Part shown: in pieces, positions 8,136 through 15,294 of the stretch
How positions within the stretch are numbered: the stretch's first letter is position 1
Layout of the letters: every line of letters begins with the position of its first letter
NCBI GenBank assembly: GCA_903959115.1
Contig: CAJBVU010000079.1
Coordinates: 1-15,532 of the forward strand
DNA: 15,532 nt
From: an uncultured Bacteroidota bacterium
GTDB taxonomy: Bacteria; Bacteroidota; Bacteroidia; NS11-12g; UBA955
Direction: 5' to 3'
Notes under the pieces: model-generated
What the model was told of the DNA's origin: nothing
The model's input: the letters and a program-made list of their open reading frames with translations, nothing else
Databases searched by the model: none
Translations under genes and position numbers: made by a program

Positions 8136-8444
8136 TTATTCGCCAAATTGCGATTTCCAATCCATGACCCCCCCGATGAGGTTGCGCACATTGGAGTACC
8201 CTTGTGAGGTAAGGAACATTTTAGCGGTATTACTTCTTGCACCAGACCTACAGTGCACAATGATTTCTTGGTCTTTTAAATCTTCGATTTCGTCCAATCT
8301 TCCTGGCAAATCGCCCAATGGGATGAGTGTTCCATTTAAGTTAAACTCGTCAAATTCGTATTGTTCACGAACATCAATGAGGTTAATAGATTCTTGATTG
8401 TCTAAACGTTTTTTTAATTCAATGACTGAAATATCGGTGCTCAT
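8136..8444 (-). CDS. Single-domain rhodanese-like sulfurtransferase
   Basis: A 102-residue cytoplasmic protein made of one rhodanese domain, the size of GlpE/PspE-type enzymes. It has the family landmarks LIDVREQYEF (about 22-31), the active-site loop HCRSGARS with catalytic C65 at 64-71, and the closing GGVMDWK (91-97). The loop of Cys plus five residues before the final Ser is the length typical of sulfurtransferases. It can carry a persulfide and pass sulfur to thiols or cyanide; the physiological acceptor is unknown. There is no signal peptide, so it stays in the cytoplasm while both neighbours are exported. Its ATG overlaps the stop of the T9SS gene (ATGA, 4 bases), and the multihaem cytochrome gene starts 14 bases after its stop, so the three should be co-expressed. 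Confidence 0.93.
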   Translation of the reverse strand: MSTDISVIELKKRLDNQESINLIDVREQYEFDEFNLNGTLIPLGDLPGRLDEIEDLKDQEIIVHCRSGARSNTAKMFLTSQGYSNVRNLIGGVMDWKSQFGE

Positions 8445-10354
8445 GATTTAACGAAGTGTGCGAAAGAGATTTGATTGTTTGATGCGATGCATCGTAAGAT
8501 ATAATGACCTGGTTTGAGGTCTCCCACGAAAATGCGACTGTTGAATTGAGATTTGATTTGGAGTTTCCCAGTGACATCCCAAATTTCACATTCGGTATTT
8601 TCTGGTAATTTTCCATTGATAAAAATGTAGTCGCTGCAAGGGTTAGGGTAAATGCTAACTTGAGTTGGCGAGATGGTCTTGGTTGAAAAGGCATATTCAG
8701 TCCGATTTCCATACAACATGCGAATCATTGGTGTTCCTTTGGCCTCGGTTCCAGCGTATTCCCAACTGCCAAGTAAATTGCTGTATAGGTGGGGGTTTGT
8801 CTGGTCTTTTCCTAAATATCTGTAGTTATTGTCGTATCCAATATTTAAAACATAAGGCATTTGTTGGATCCAACCCACGTAATACTTTCCGGCGGGTAAC
8901 ATCAATACTGAATCAAAAAAGATATATGCGAAACCGTTGATGCTATCCTTGTAAATTGGACGATTCATAGCGAACTCATATATAAGTTTGTCCTGATTGT
9001 CTGGTCTTCCAACGGGGCTCAAAGATTGCCAAATACGCAATTTGAAACTTCTTGCTGAAACATCGGTAAGACTTTGGTTAAAATAGATGGCCAAACCTCT
9101 AAGTGAATCAGATTTAAGTGTGTTAAATTCCATTGCGAACTGACCTTTCAAGTTGCCCAAATAGGCGTAATCAAGTCCAAATCCACCTTCCGCACTTCCA
9201 TCATCGTAGGCGTACCATGGCATTACGGTGCGCGACGTCTGAATCATATTGTTGTTGGTTATACTATTGTATGCCGCAGGCGTGCCATCATTGCTTTGGG
9301 GGTCGATACTATAGGTGTATTCCAATCTGGGTTGGGTACTTGAGAAAGTATCATAGGATAAAGACTCATAGTTTTCGGTAGTGTCTCTACTGCCGGCTAA
9401 ATTTCTGCTACTCGCGATAAAGGGTTTATAATAAATTTTGGTTTGGTACTGGTTGTAAATACTCAATTGAAATCTCGTTTGAACTGCATTGGCATTGAGA
9501 TTTCTCACGAGCATGCTCGGTCCTTTTCCTCTGCCATTTTGAATATTTGATTTGTAATGGGAATAAGGAATATTGTTATAATCTTTAAATAACCCATCTG
9601 ACACCGACGCTATTCCTACGTCTTGAATAGACTTTTCTCCAGACTTTCGATTTTTTTCGATGCGGATATAATCGATGTGCCAATGATTCAGATTTCCGGT
9701 GGCTTTGGTGAAATTTACAAATCGGAACTGGAAATCGGGTGAGAGGTATTGGTATTGAGCTATTGGGACGAAAAATTCTTGAAATCCACCTACGAAACCA
9801 CCGCAAATCGCCCATTGCTTAATCCAATTGTTGTTGATGTCTTTAAAATAAAGCATCAACGTGTCATCAATTTCAGGGGCATCGCCAAGTCCTTGACGTT
9901 GAACAAAAAAACTGATATAAATGGAATCTTCTGGTTTGTAGTTAACGGTGGATGCTCCAACTCTGCGAAACTGCAGATTTATGGGTTGTGATGTAAGGCT
10001 GTCGGCATATACCATCATTCTTTTATCCAAAGTGTGATAAGGTTTTCCTTTCGCATTTAGGTGGTCGAATGTGGCAACACCATAATTCGGAGCTTTAACG
10101 GGGAACGAGTTATTTACCCAAACAAGATTGTCTGTCCAAGTCTTTAATGATGGATAGCCGGCGGGTTGCACAAAATCCTCAAAAAAGGGAAGGGAAAGAG
10201 TGTCTGTAATTAATGAACTAATTTGATCAGTCGTGGTATTTTGAATGGACGCTACAGGACGATTCCCAATGGGTAAAAAGCGCAGGTATGATTGCGCCGA
10301 AAGCTCTGAAATAGCAAGGATACACAACGATAATATTACTTTTCTTACCCGCAT
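8441..10354 (-). CDS. Secreted protein with T9SS type A C-terminal sorting domain
   Basis: A 637-residue exported protein without a recognised enzymatic domain. Residues 1-20 form a signal peptide (MRVRK, hydrophobic core, ELSA), with likely cleavage before Q21. About 55-235 looks like a beta-rich jelly-roll/MAM-like module: LPFFEDF near the start and HWHIDYIRIEK at the end are typical of Bacteroidota surface proteins. A second beta-rich section starts at the common motif YAYDDGSAEGGFGLDY (381-396). The last 70 or so residues (VSIYPNPCSDYIFINGK, then GDLKPGHYILR) form a type A Por-secretion sorting domain, so the protein should cross the outer membrane by T9SS and be released or anchored to the surface. 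The stop overlaps the rhodanese start. A 127-base spacer with inverted repeats separates it from the PASTA gene upstream, so it probably has its own promoter. Binding or catalytic function is unknown. Confidence 0.9.
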   Translation of the reverse strand: MRVRKVILSLCILAISELSAQSYLRFLPIGNRPVASIQNTTTDQISSLITDTLSLPFFEDFVQPAGYPSLKTWTDNLVWVNNSFPVKAPNYGVATFDHLNAKGKPYHTLDKRMMVYADSLTSQPINLQFRRVGASTVNYKPEDSIYISFFVQRQGLGDAPEIDDTLMLYFKDINNNWIKQWAICGGFVGGFQEFFVPIAQYQYLSPDFQFRFVNFTKATGNLNHWHIDYIRIEKNRKSGEKSIQDVGIASVSDGLFKDYNNIPYSHYKSNIQNGRGKGPSMLVRNLNANAVQTRFQLSIYNQYQTKIYYKPFIASSRNLAGSRDTTENYESLSYDTFSSTQPRLEYTYSIDPQSNDGTPAAYNSITNNNMIQTSRTVMPWYAYDDGSAEGGFGLDYAYLGNLKGQFAMEFNTLKSDSLRGLAIYFNQSLTDVSARSFKLRIWQSLSPVGRPDNQDKLIYEFAMNRPIYKDSINGFAYIFFDSVLMLPAGKYYVGWIQQMPYVLNIGYDNNYRYLGKDQTNPHLYSNLLGSWEYAGTEAKGTPMIRMLYGNRTEYAFSTKTISPTQVSIYPNPCSDYIFINGKLPENTECEIWDVTGKLQIKSQFNSRIFVGDLKPGHYILRCIASNNQISFAHFVKS

Positions 10355-10383
10355 TTTGATTACTATTGAAAACCTTGTTCTTG

Positions 10384-10413
10384 CAATTATTGCCGGAATT
10401 GTCTTAATAATTG
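10384..10413. repeat. 8-bp inverted repeat upstream of the T9SS protein gene
   Basis: CAATTATT at 10384-10391 and AATAATTG at 10406-10413 are exact reverse complements separated by 14 bases, ending 29 bases before the ATG at 10354. Arm spacing and position would suit an operator for a dimeric regulator. The arms are AT-rich, however, and chance is not excluded. Confidence 0.4.
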
Positions 10414-10439
10414 TGCTAATTTAACGAATTTTGTATTGA

Positions 10440-10454
10440 TTTATTGTAAATAAA
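10440..10454. repeat. AT-rich inverted repeat between the PASTA and T9SS genes
   Basis: TTTATT and AATAAA are exact arms around the 3-base loop GTA. On the minus strand this lies 27 bases after the PASTA gene stop. Next to it, AAAG-TGA-CTTT is a further small hairpin. Neither has a GC-rich stem with a good T-run, so neither is called as a terminator, though they may mark the end of the ddl-PASTA transcript. Confidence 0.3.
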
Positions 10455-10481
10455 AGTCACTTTATTGTATTATAAATATTA

Positions 10482-11063
10482 CTATTCCACGGGATTTGGT
10501 ATTTCCGTAGTCGTTGAAGTGGAATCACTTGTAGGAGATAGTTCTGTATCGACAACAATTAGATCTACGGTGGTGCCTTTTAGTACCTTCTGACCGGATT
10601 CAATTGTTCGTCCGCCAACTTGCTGACCGATAACTAGGTTGTTGCCATATTCCGCAAATTCATAGGTCACTTTTCCTAGAATTAATCCCGCATTTTTTAA
10701 TAGTGCTTTTGCTAGATTGAAACTGCAATCGGTAAGCTTTGGCATCGAAATTCTAGGCCTACTCATTGCATTTACGGTAACATAGACCATCCTTCCCGAT
10801 TTTACGTCTTCATTTGCCAAAGGCAATTGCTCCACAATAACCCCTGGTTTCATTTTGTCTAGGTACACGGTGTCGATGATTTTCATCCGCAGTTCCAATT
10901 CACTCAGTTTTGCTTCTGCTTCGAAGGGTTTTGAGCCAAGAATATCAGGCACTATTATTTTGTCTCCGTGCCGTGTATAAGCATCAAGTCCAAAGTAACT
11001 TAACGTAAGAATTATGGCAATGAAAAGGCCACCCAGTCCGATATTATACATCCAGTTTTTCAC
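10482..11063 (-). CDS. Membrane-anchored protein with two PASTA domains
   Basis: A 193-residue protein: a short cytoplasmic start, one transmembrane helix (about 7-27, YNIGLGGLFIAIILTLSYFG), two PASTA domains outside (about 35-99 and 104-172), and a Ser/Thr/Pro-rich tail. PASTA domains are known to bind peptidoglycan fragments in PBPs and Ser/Thr kinases; here there is no kinase or transpeptidase part. Recognisable PASTA features are VPDILGSKPFEAEAKL and MPKLTDCSFNLAKALLKNAG at domain starts and VIVEQLPLANEDVKSG at the middle. The start codon is GTG, which overlaps the ligase gene stop as GTGA, indicating translational coupling. I recall a PASTA gene next to ddl as a recurring arrangement in Bacteroidota. 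A role in sensing or organising cell-wall synthesis alongside the ligase is inferred, not shown. Confidence 0.9.
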   Translation of the reverse strand: MKNWMYNIGLGGLFIAIILTLSYFGLDAYTRHGDKIIVPDILGSKPFEAEAKLSELELRMKIIDTVYLDKMKPGVIVEQLPLANEDVKSGRMVYVTVNAMSRPRISMPKLTDCSFNLAKALLKNAGLILGKVTYEFAEYGNNLVIGQQVGGRTIESGQKVLKGTTVDLIVVDTELSPTSDSTSTTTEIPNPVE

Positions 11064-13777
11064 GCCGTTCTATTTTCTCCAAATTTCAATATTTCTCTGA
11101 TGAATTCAAAAGGTTTGTAGCCGTTGATTGCTGCTTGATGATAAATACATGTTGCGGGGGTCATTCCTGGAAGGGAGTTGACTTCTATGATGATGGTTTC
11201 AACATTGCCATTATCGAATATTCTCACAAATGCATCGATTCGGCAGTAGCCTGTAACATTGAGTGCGACGGCTACTTGCTGTAGTGTTTTTCTCACCTCA
11301 CCGCTAATTCTTGTTTGTTCTTGAGGTGTGTTTGAGAATCTCGATGGTGTTAGGTTTTGACCTTGGCCGGCGAGAAATTTCTCTTCCAGACTAAGTATTT
11401 CACTTTCCGCTAGAGATTCTGAGGGTTCGAATATTTCGTATGATATCTGTCTGTTTTTATCATACGATGTTAGCATGCCACCGGTGACTTCAAGGAATTT
11501 AGATGCGCCAGCTCTATCAATAAATTGTTCGATCAGTAGGTCTGATTTCTGCGGCATCTCGTCGTTGAGTTTCACGTTAAGTGCCGAGCAAAGCGCGGCA
11601 CTTAACGCCACATCCTCTCGGAAAATTGCCTCCATGAACAAATGTAATTCCTCGGCAGATTTGATCTTTCTCACTGCAGCACTGCAACCGTCGTCTGCGG
11701 GTTTTGCAATCAACGGAAGTCCATATTTCGATGAAATCTCTTTGCATAAATCCAAACCTCTCAATTGCCATTCTGACTTATTTACCAATTGATGTTCGGC
11801 CACTAAAAATCCCAAATCTCTCAGTTTTTTGTTGGTTTCGTATTTGTTAATGGTAACCGATGATGCCTCACTTTCGCTGCCATTGAAATAAAGGCCCAAG
11901 CGCGTTAAGTCTGCCTGTATCGTTCCGTCTTCCCCCGGTCTTCCATGCAATGCAATAAATACTCCCTCGCACAAATGTGGTAATTCTGAAATTGCTACTT
12001 CTACGGGAATAAAAGTTGGGGAGGTTCTCAATAATGACTTTGTCAATGCACGACTAGCCTCTTGGATTTTCAGTAGTACCGGGTTAGATGAATAATGTAA
12101 AATCTTGTCGCGAATGTCATCAGCATTGTCCTTCAACATCATATTGATGGGCAAATGAAACAATCGATATGAATGACTATCCCCCGTTAAAAACAAAGGT
12201 ATGGGCTCGAATTCCTCGCTACTACTCAATTTTTCGTAGATGTTCCGCCCGCTCTCCATCGATATATGTCGTTCAAAACTATATCCGCCCATCACCACGG
12301 CAATTTTCTTTTTGATAACAGATGATCCATGGCTGTTGTCTAATAATTCCTGACTCCGCTGCAATAGACTTTCGAATTTCTGTCCTTTGGGGTGACTTTG
12401 AATTCTGGCCCTTAAGGAATTGAAATAAATCAAGGTCAAAAAAGCACTTGGACTCAATCCTATTTCTGCTGCTTGGTGAAAAAAGAATGATGACGGCATC
12501 ATTCCGCTAGTAGTATTAGGATCGTTCAAGAAAATTTCTCCACTTTTGTCGATGAAGCCATCAATTCTCGCATACACTTCAAATCCCAAATGGTCATATA
12601 GCTGACAACAAGAAAGCCGGATGTCCTCAATGAGTTCTGCTGATACTTCAATTGGGGTGACTTTGTTGCTCAATCCAGGCAAATATTTACTGCGATAATC
12701 AAATAGGTCGCTATTTTTTCTAATTTCCGTTGGAGGCAAAGCAAAGGGAATACCTGCCTCATCAGCAACTACGATGCAACTAAATTCTTTGCCTTCAATC
12801 AATGATTCAATCAGGACAATTGATTCACTATCAATCGACTGTAATTCGATATGTTCTTTTGTTTGAAACTGATTTTCGATGTAATCCATCAGGGCGTCTG
12901 GCAAATGGAAAGTTTGGCCATCGGCGATTAGAGGCAATCCCAATCCACTTCGCAGGTCTGTGAGTTGTTTGATGTAAATGATTTTGGCATCGGAATCCAT
13001 TTTGCACCATTCCGTTTGATGCAACGACAGGTGGAAAAAAGCTAGGTTAATGGCATTGCAAAAAGCCTCGAAATCCGCATTTTTTAATAGGCTGACACCC
13101 AAAGATGAGCCTTGGTGCGCGGGCTTAATGACGAACTTCTCTCCAAATTCGATGTTGAATTGCACAAAAAGCGACTTTCTTTCGTTTTCTGATGCGGAGA
13201 ACCATGACTTCTTTTCTAACGTATTGAACTCGTTGACATAAAGTCCCGCGGTAGTTTGGAAGTCTTTTTGAACTGCTTTGTTTATTCCAAGGGCCGAAGG
13301 TAAAATGCCAGAACCAGAATAGGGGATTCCATACCATTCCAATAGCCCTTGAATGCTTCCATCTTCACCATGGGTGCCATGCAATGCAAGAAAAGCGAAA
13401 TCAAAGTAGGATGAAAAGTCATGCGCTTCGATCGGATTCCCAATTTCTTTTAAGAGGTTGAGTTGCTCGATTCTGTTATTCTCCAAATTTTGCAAGCTCT
13501 CGGCATACACTTGGAAGCTGTGGGCTAACTCGGGTAAGCAATTGATTCTTTGCGTTTCTAAGTGTAAAAATGTAGGCGGATAAAAATCGCGGATGCTGCC
13601 TTTGTAAACGTGTTCCCAATTCAGAAGGCAAAAGTTCCCGAACGAGTCAACAAAAATAGGAATGGCTTCAAAGAGTTCCTTGTTGAGGTTGTCGTAGACA
13701 GTTCTACCACCCGCAAAAGAAACTTCTCGCTCTCGCGATTGTCCGCCAAAAAAGATACCGACCTTGATTTTCTGCAT
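11060..13777 (-). CDS. Tandem double D-alanine--D-alanine ligase (two ATP-grasp modules)
   Basis: A 905-residue protein of two consecutive D-Ala-D-Ala ligase modules, against about 306-370 residues for a normal single Ddl. Such ligases join two D-Ala with ATP for peptidoglycan. Module 1 (about 1-485): GGQSREREVS with E16, HGTHGEDG (133-140), K167, K218 in VIKPAHQGSS with S224, K364/Y365 in DYRSKYL, R404/D406 in ARIDGF, and NDPNTT with D419 and N421. Module 2 (about 488-905): GGYSFERHIS with E502, HGRPGEDG (611-618), K645, K692, K800/F801, R846/D848, and IEVNSLPGM with E865 and N867. Module 1 has Asp in place of the second metal Glu. Module 2 has Cys698 and Phe801 where E. coli DdlB has Ser150 and Tyr216. 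Module 1 also carries a roughly 70-residue insertion at about 250-320. No frameshift is visible. The stop overlaps the PASTA gene. Which module is the active dipeptide ligase is open. Confidence 0.92.
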   Translation of the reverse strand: MQKIKVGIFFGGQSREREVSFAGGRTVYDNLNKELFEAIPIFVDSFGNFCLLNWEHVYKGSIRDFYPPTFLHLETQRINCLPELAHSFQVYAESLQNLENNRIEQLNLLKEIGNPIEAHDFSSYFDFAFLALHGTHGEDGSIQGLLEWYGIPYSGSGILPSALGINKAVQKDFQTTAGLYVNEFNTLEKKSWFSASENERKSLFVQFNIEFGEKFVIKPAHQGSSLGVSLLKNADFEAFCNAINLAFFHLSLHQTEWCKMDSDAKIIYIKQLTDLRSGLGLPLIADGQTFHLPDALMDYIENQFQTKEHIELQSIDSESIVLIESLIEGKEFSCIVVADEAGIPFALPPTEIRKNSDLFDYRSKYLPGLSNKVTPIEVSAELIEDIRLSCCQLYDHLGFEVYARIDGFIDKSGEIFLNDPNTTSGMMPSSFFFHQAAEIGLSPSAFLTLIYFNSLRARIQSHPKGQKFESLLQRSQELLDNSHGSSVIKKKIAVVMGGYSFERHISMESGRNIYEKLSSSEEFEPIPLFLTGDSHSYRLFHLPINMMLKDNADDIRDKILHYSSNPVLLKIQEASRALTKSLLRTSPTFIPVEVAISELPHLCEGVFIALHGRPGEDGTIQADLTRLGLYFNGSESEASSVTINKYETNKKLRDLGFLVAEHQLVNKSEWQLRGLDLCKEISSKYGLPLIAKPADDGCSAAVRKIKSAEELHLFMEAIFREDVALSAALCSALNVKLNDEMPQKSDLLIEQFIDRAGASKFLEVTGGMLTSYDKNRQISYEIFEPSESLAESEILSLEEKFLAGQGQNLTPSRFSNTPQEQTRISGEVRKTLQQVAVALNVTGYCRIDAFVRIFDNGNVETIIIEVNSLPGMTPATCIYHQAAINGYKPFEFIREILKFGENRTA

Positions 13778-13790
13778 ACGCTAATTCCTA

Positions 13791-13798
13791 CAAATTTA
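13791..13798 (-). promoter_or_regulatory. -7 promoter box of the ddl-PASTA operon (TAAATTTG)
   Basis: On the minus strand the sequence is TAAATTTG, a full TAnnTTTG match, ending 13 bases before the ATG of the double ligase. This predicts a leader of only a few bases. It lies in the 137-base divergent spacer between the ligase and leucyl aminopeptidase genes. A -33 element is not obvious. Confidence 0.55.
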
Positions 13799-13902
13799 AT
13801 GTGAGTTGCTCATCCGTTAACGTCAGTTCTGCACAAAACATAAATGTGTTTTTCTCTTTGGGCATTATTGCAAATAAAGTGGGGTTTACCGCTTTGATTT
13901 CG

Positions 13903-13910
13903 TTATTTTG
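13903..13910 (+). promoter_or_regulatory. Candidate -7 promoter box of the leucyl aminopeptidase gene (TTATTTTG)
   Basis: TTATTTTG differs from TAnnTTTG at one fixed position and ends 4 bases before the ATG at 13915. If used, the message would be leaderless or nearly so. Its place just before the conserved start also supports the ATG at 13915 over upstream GTG codons. Confidence 0.35.
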
Positions 13911-13914
13911 CAGC

Positions 13915-15294
13915 ATGAAGGCAGAAATCTATTTAGCCAATGACGTTTCGGCATTTTCAAGTACGAAATTACCAGCCAATATCGCCGAATTTTGGAAACA
14001 AAAACCCACTGAGAATCACTTTCACTATTACGGACCCGAGGGCTGTTTTATTGGGGTGGTGAGCAAAGGCAAGAGCAATGCTTCGGAATGGGAGGTGTTA
14101 AGAAAAGCCGCCAATAAGAGTTTTTTGTTGCTGTCGAAAGATATCGAGAAGGTAGTAGTGAAAAATGTCAATTGCGATGCGGCAAAAGGGGTGGCATTTT
14201 TTGAAGGTTTGTTGCTGTCTGATTACCAATTTGATAAATATTTAAAGAAAAAATCTCGTGACACTTCAATTGAATATTCATTCAAGGGTAAGGGTGAAGA
14301 CAGACAAGATGAGGTGAAAGTTATTGTCGCTGCGGTAAATTCGGCCCGTGACTTGGTAAACGAACCCGTGAATGCGCTTAATGCCCAAGGTTTGGCTGAT
14401 GCTTTTGTGGAAATGGGTGATACGGCAGGCTTTAAAGTGGAAGTTTTTGGTGAAGCCCAAATAGAGAGTCTAAAAATGGGTGGATTGCTCGCCGTAAATA
14501 AGGGAAGTCAGGAACCACCCACATTTTCTGTTCTAGAATACAAGCCAAAAAAAGCAGTGAATAATCAGCCTATTGTCCTCGTGGGCAAAGGTGTTGTGTT
14601 TGATACAGGTGGGTTGAGTTTAAAGCCAACGCCCAATTCAATGGATATGATGAAGTGCGATATGGGTGGTGCGGCGGTTGTTGCCGGTGTATTTGAGGCG
14701 GTGGCGAAATTGAAATGGCCGTTATGGATTGTTGGATTGGTGCCATCCACCGACAATCGTCCGGGTGAAAATGCGACATGTCCGGGTGATGTGATAACCA
14801 TGTTCGACGGAACCACGGTTGAGGTTCTCAATACCGATGCAGAGGGCCGTTTGATTCTGGGCGATGCATTGTCGTTTGCGAAGAAATTTGACCCTCAATT
14901 GGTTATCGATTATGCAACACTTACTGGTGCTGCAGCGCGTGCTTTTGGAACGTATGGTTCTGCATTGATGGCGCAGGCTCCAGATTCAGTGGTTAAATCG
15001 TTGAAAAAAGCTGGAGATGCAGTGTTTGAGAGGGTGGCTGAATTGCCATTGTGGGAAGAGTATTATGAAGAGATAAAAGGAGGTATTGCCGATATCAAAA
15101 ATTTAGGGAAAGGCGAGGGTGGCGCTCAAAGTGCAGCGATGTTCTTAAGGCATTTTACACAGTATCCATGGGTTCATATCGATATCGCGGGAACGGCATT
15201 TTCAACTTCTCCAAGTCATTATATCCCAAAAGGTGGCACAGGTGTTGGCGTTCGCTTAACTTTGGAGTTTCTTAGACAACAGATCAATGGATAA
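13915..15294 (+). CDS. pepA: M17 family leucyl aminopeptidase
   Basis: A 459-residue cytosolic aminopeptidase of the M17 family that removes N-terminal residues from peptides with two metal ions (usually Zn or Mn), normally as a hexamer. The N-terminal domain (about 1-130) is variable, as usual. The catalytic domain holds K225 in LVGKGVVF, D230 in FDTGG, catalytic K237 in LSLKP, D249 in KCDMGG, and the signature NTDAEGRL with D308, E310 and catalytic R312, so all metal and catalytic residues are present. The ATG at 13915 (MKAEIYLAND) gives a normal length; a GTG at 13801 in the same frame would add 38 unlike residues and cover the promoter region. The 3' end overlaps the pdxA start by 8 bases. 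It could be described as a general cytosol aminopeptidase; exact specificity is unknown. Confidence 0.95.
   Translation: MKAEIYLANDVSAFSSTKLPANIAEFWKQKPTENHFHYYGPEGCFIGVVSKGKSNASEWEVLRKAANKSFLLLSKDIEKVVVKNVNCDAAKGVAFFEGLLLSDYQFDKYLKKKSRDTSIEYSFKGKGEDRQDEVKVIVAAVNSARDLVNEPVNALNAQGLADAFVEMGDTAGFKVEVFGEAQIESLKMGGLLAVNKGSQEPPTFSVLEYKPKKAVNNQPIVLVGKGVVFDTGGLSLKPTPNSMDMMKCDMGGAAVVAGVFEAVAKLKWPLWIVGLVPSTDNRPGENATCPGDVITMFDGTTVEVLNTDAEGRLILGDALSFAKKFDPQLVIDYATLTGAAARAFGTYGSALMAQAPDSVVKSLKKAGDAVFERVAELPLWEEYYEEIKGGIADIKNLGKGEGGAQSAAMFLRHFTQYPWVHIDIAGTAFSTSPSHYIPKGGTGVGVRLTLEFLRQQING

Noticed and set aside
11060..13777. Double Ddl as a recent duplication or an assembly duplicate
   Set aside because: The halves differ in sequence nearly throughout, in spacing and in key residues; only the short catalytic motifs correspond.
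13801..13914. GTG-started extension of the leucyl aminopeptidase
   Set aside because: The extra 38 residues do not resemble the family, overlap the divergent promoter region, and precede a well-placed ATG that gives a normal length.
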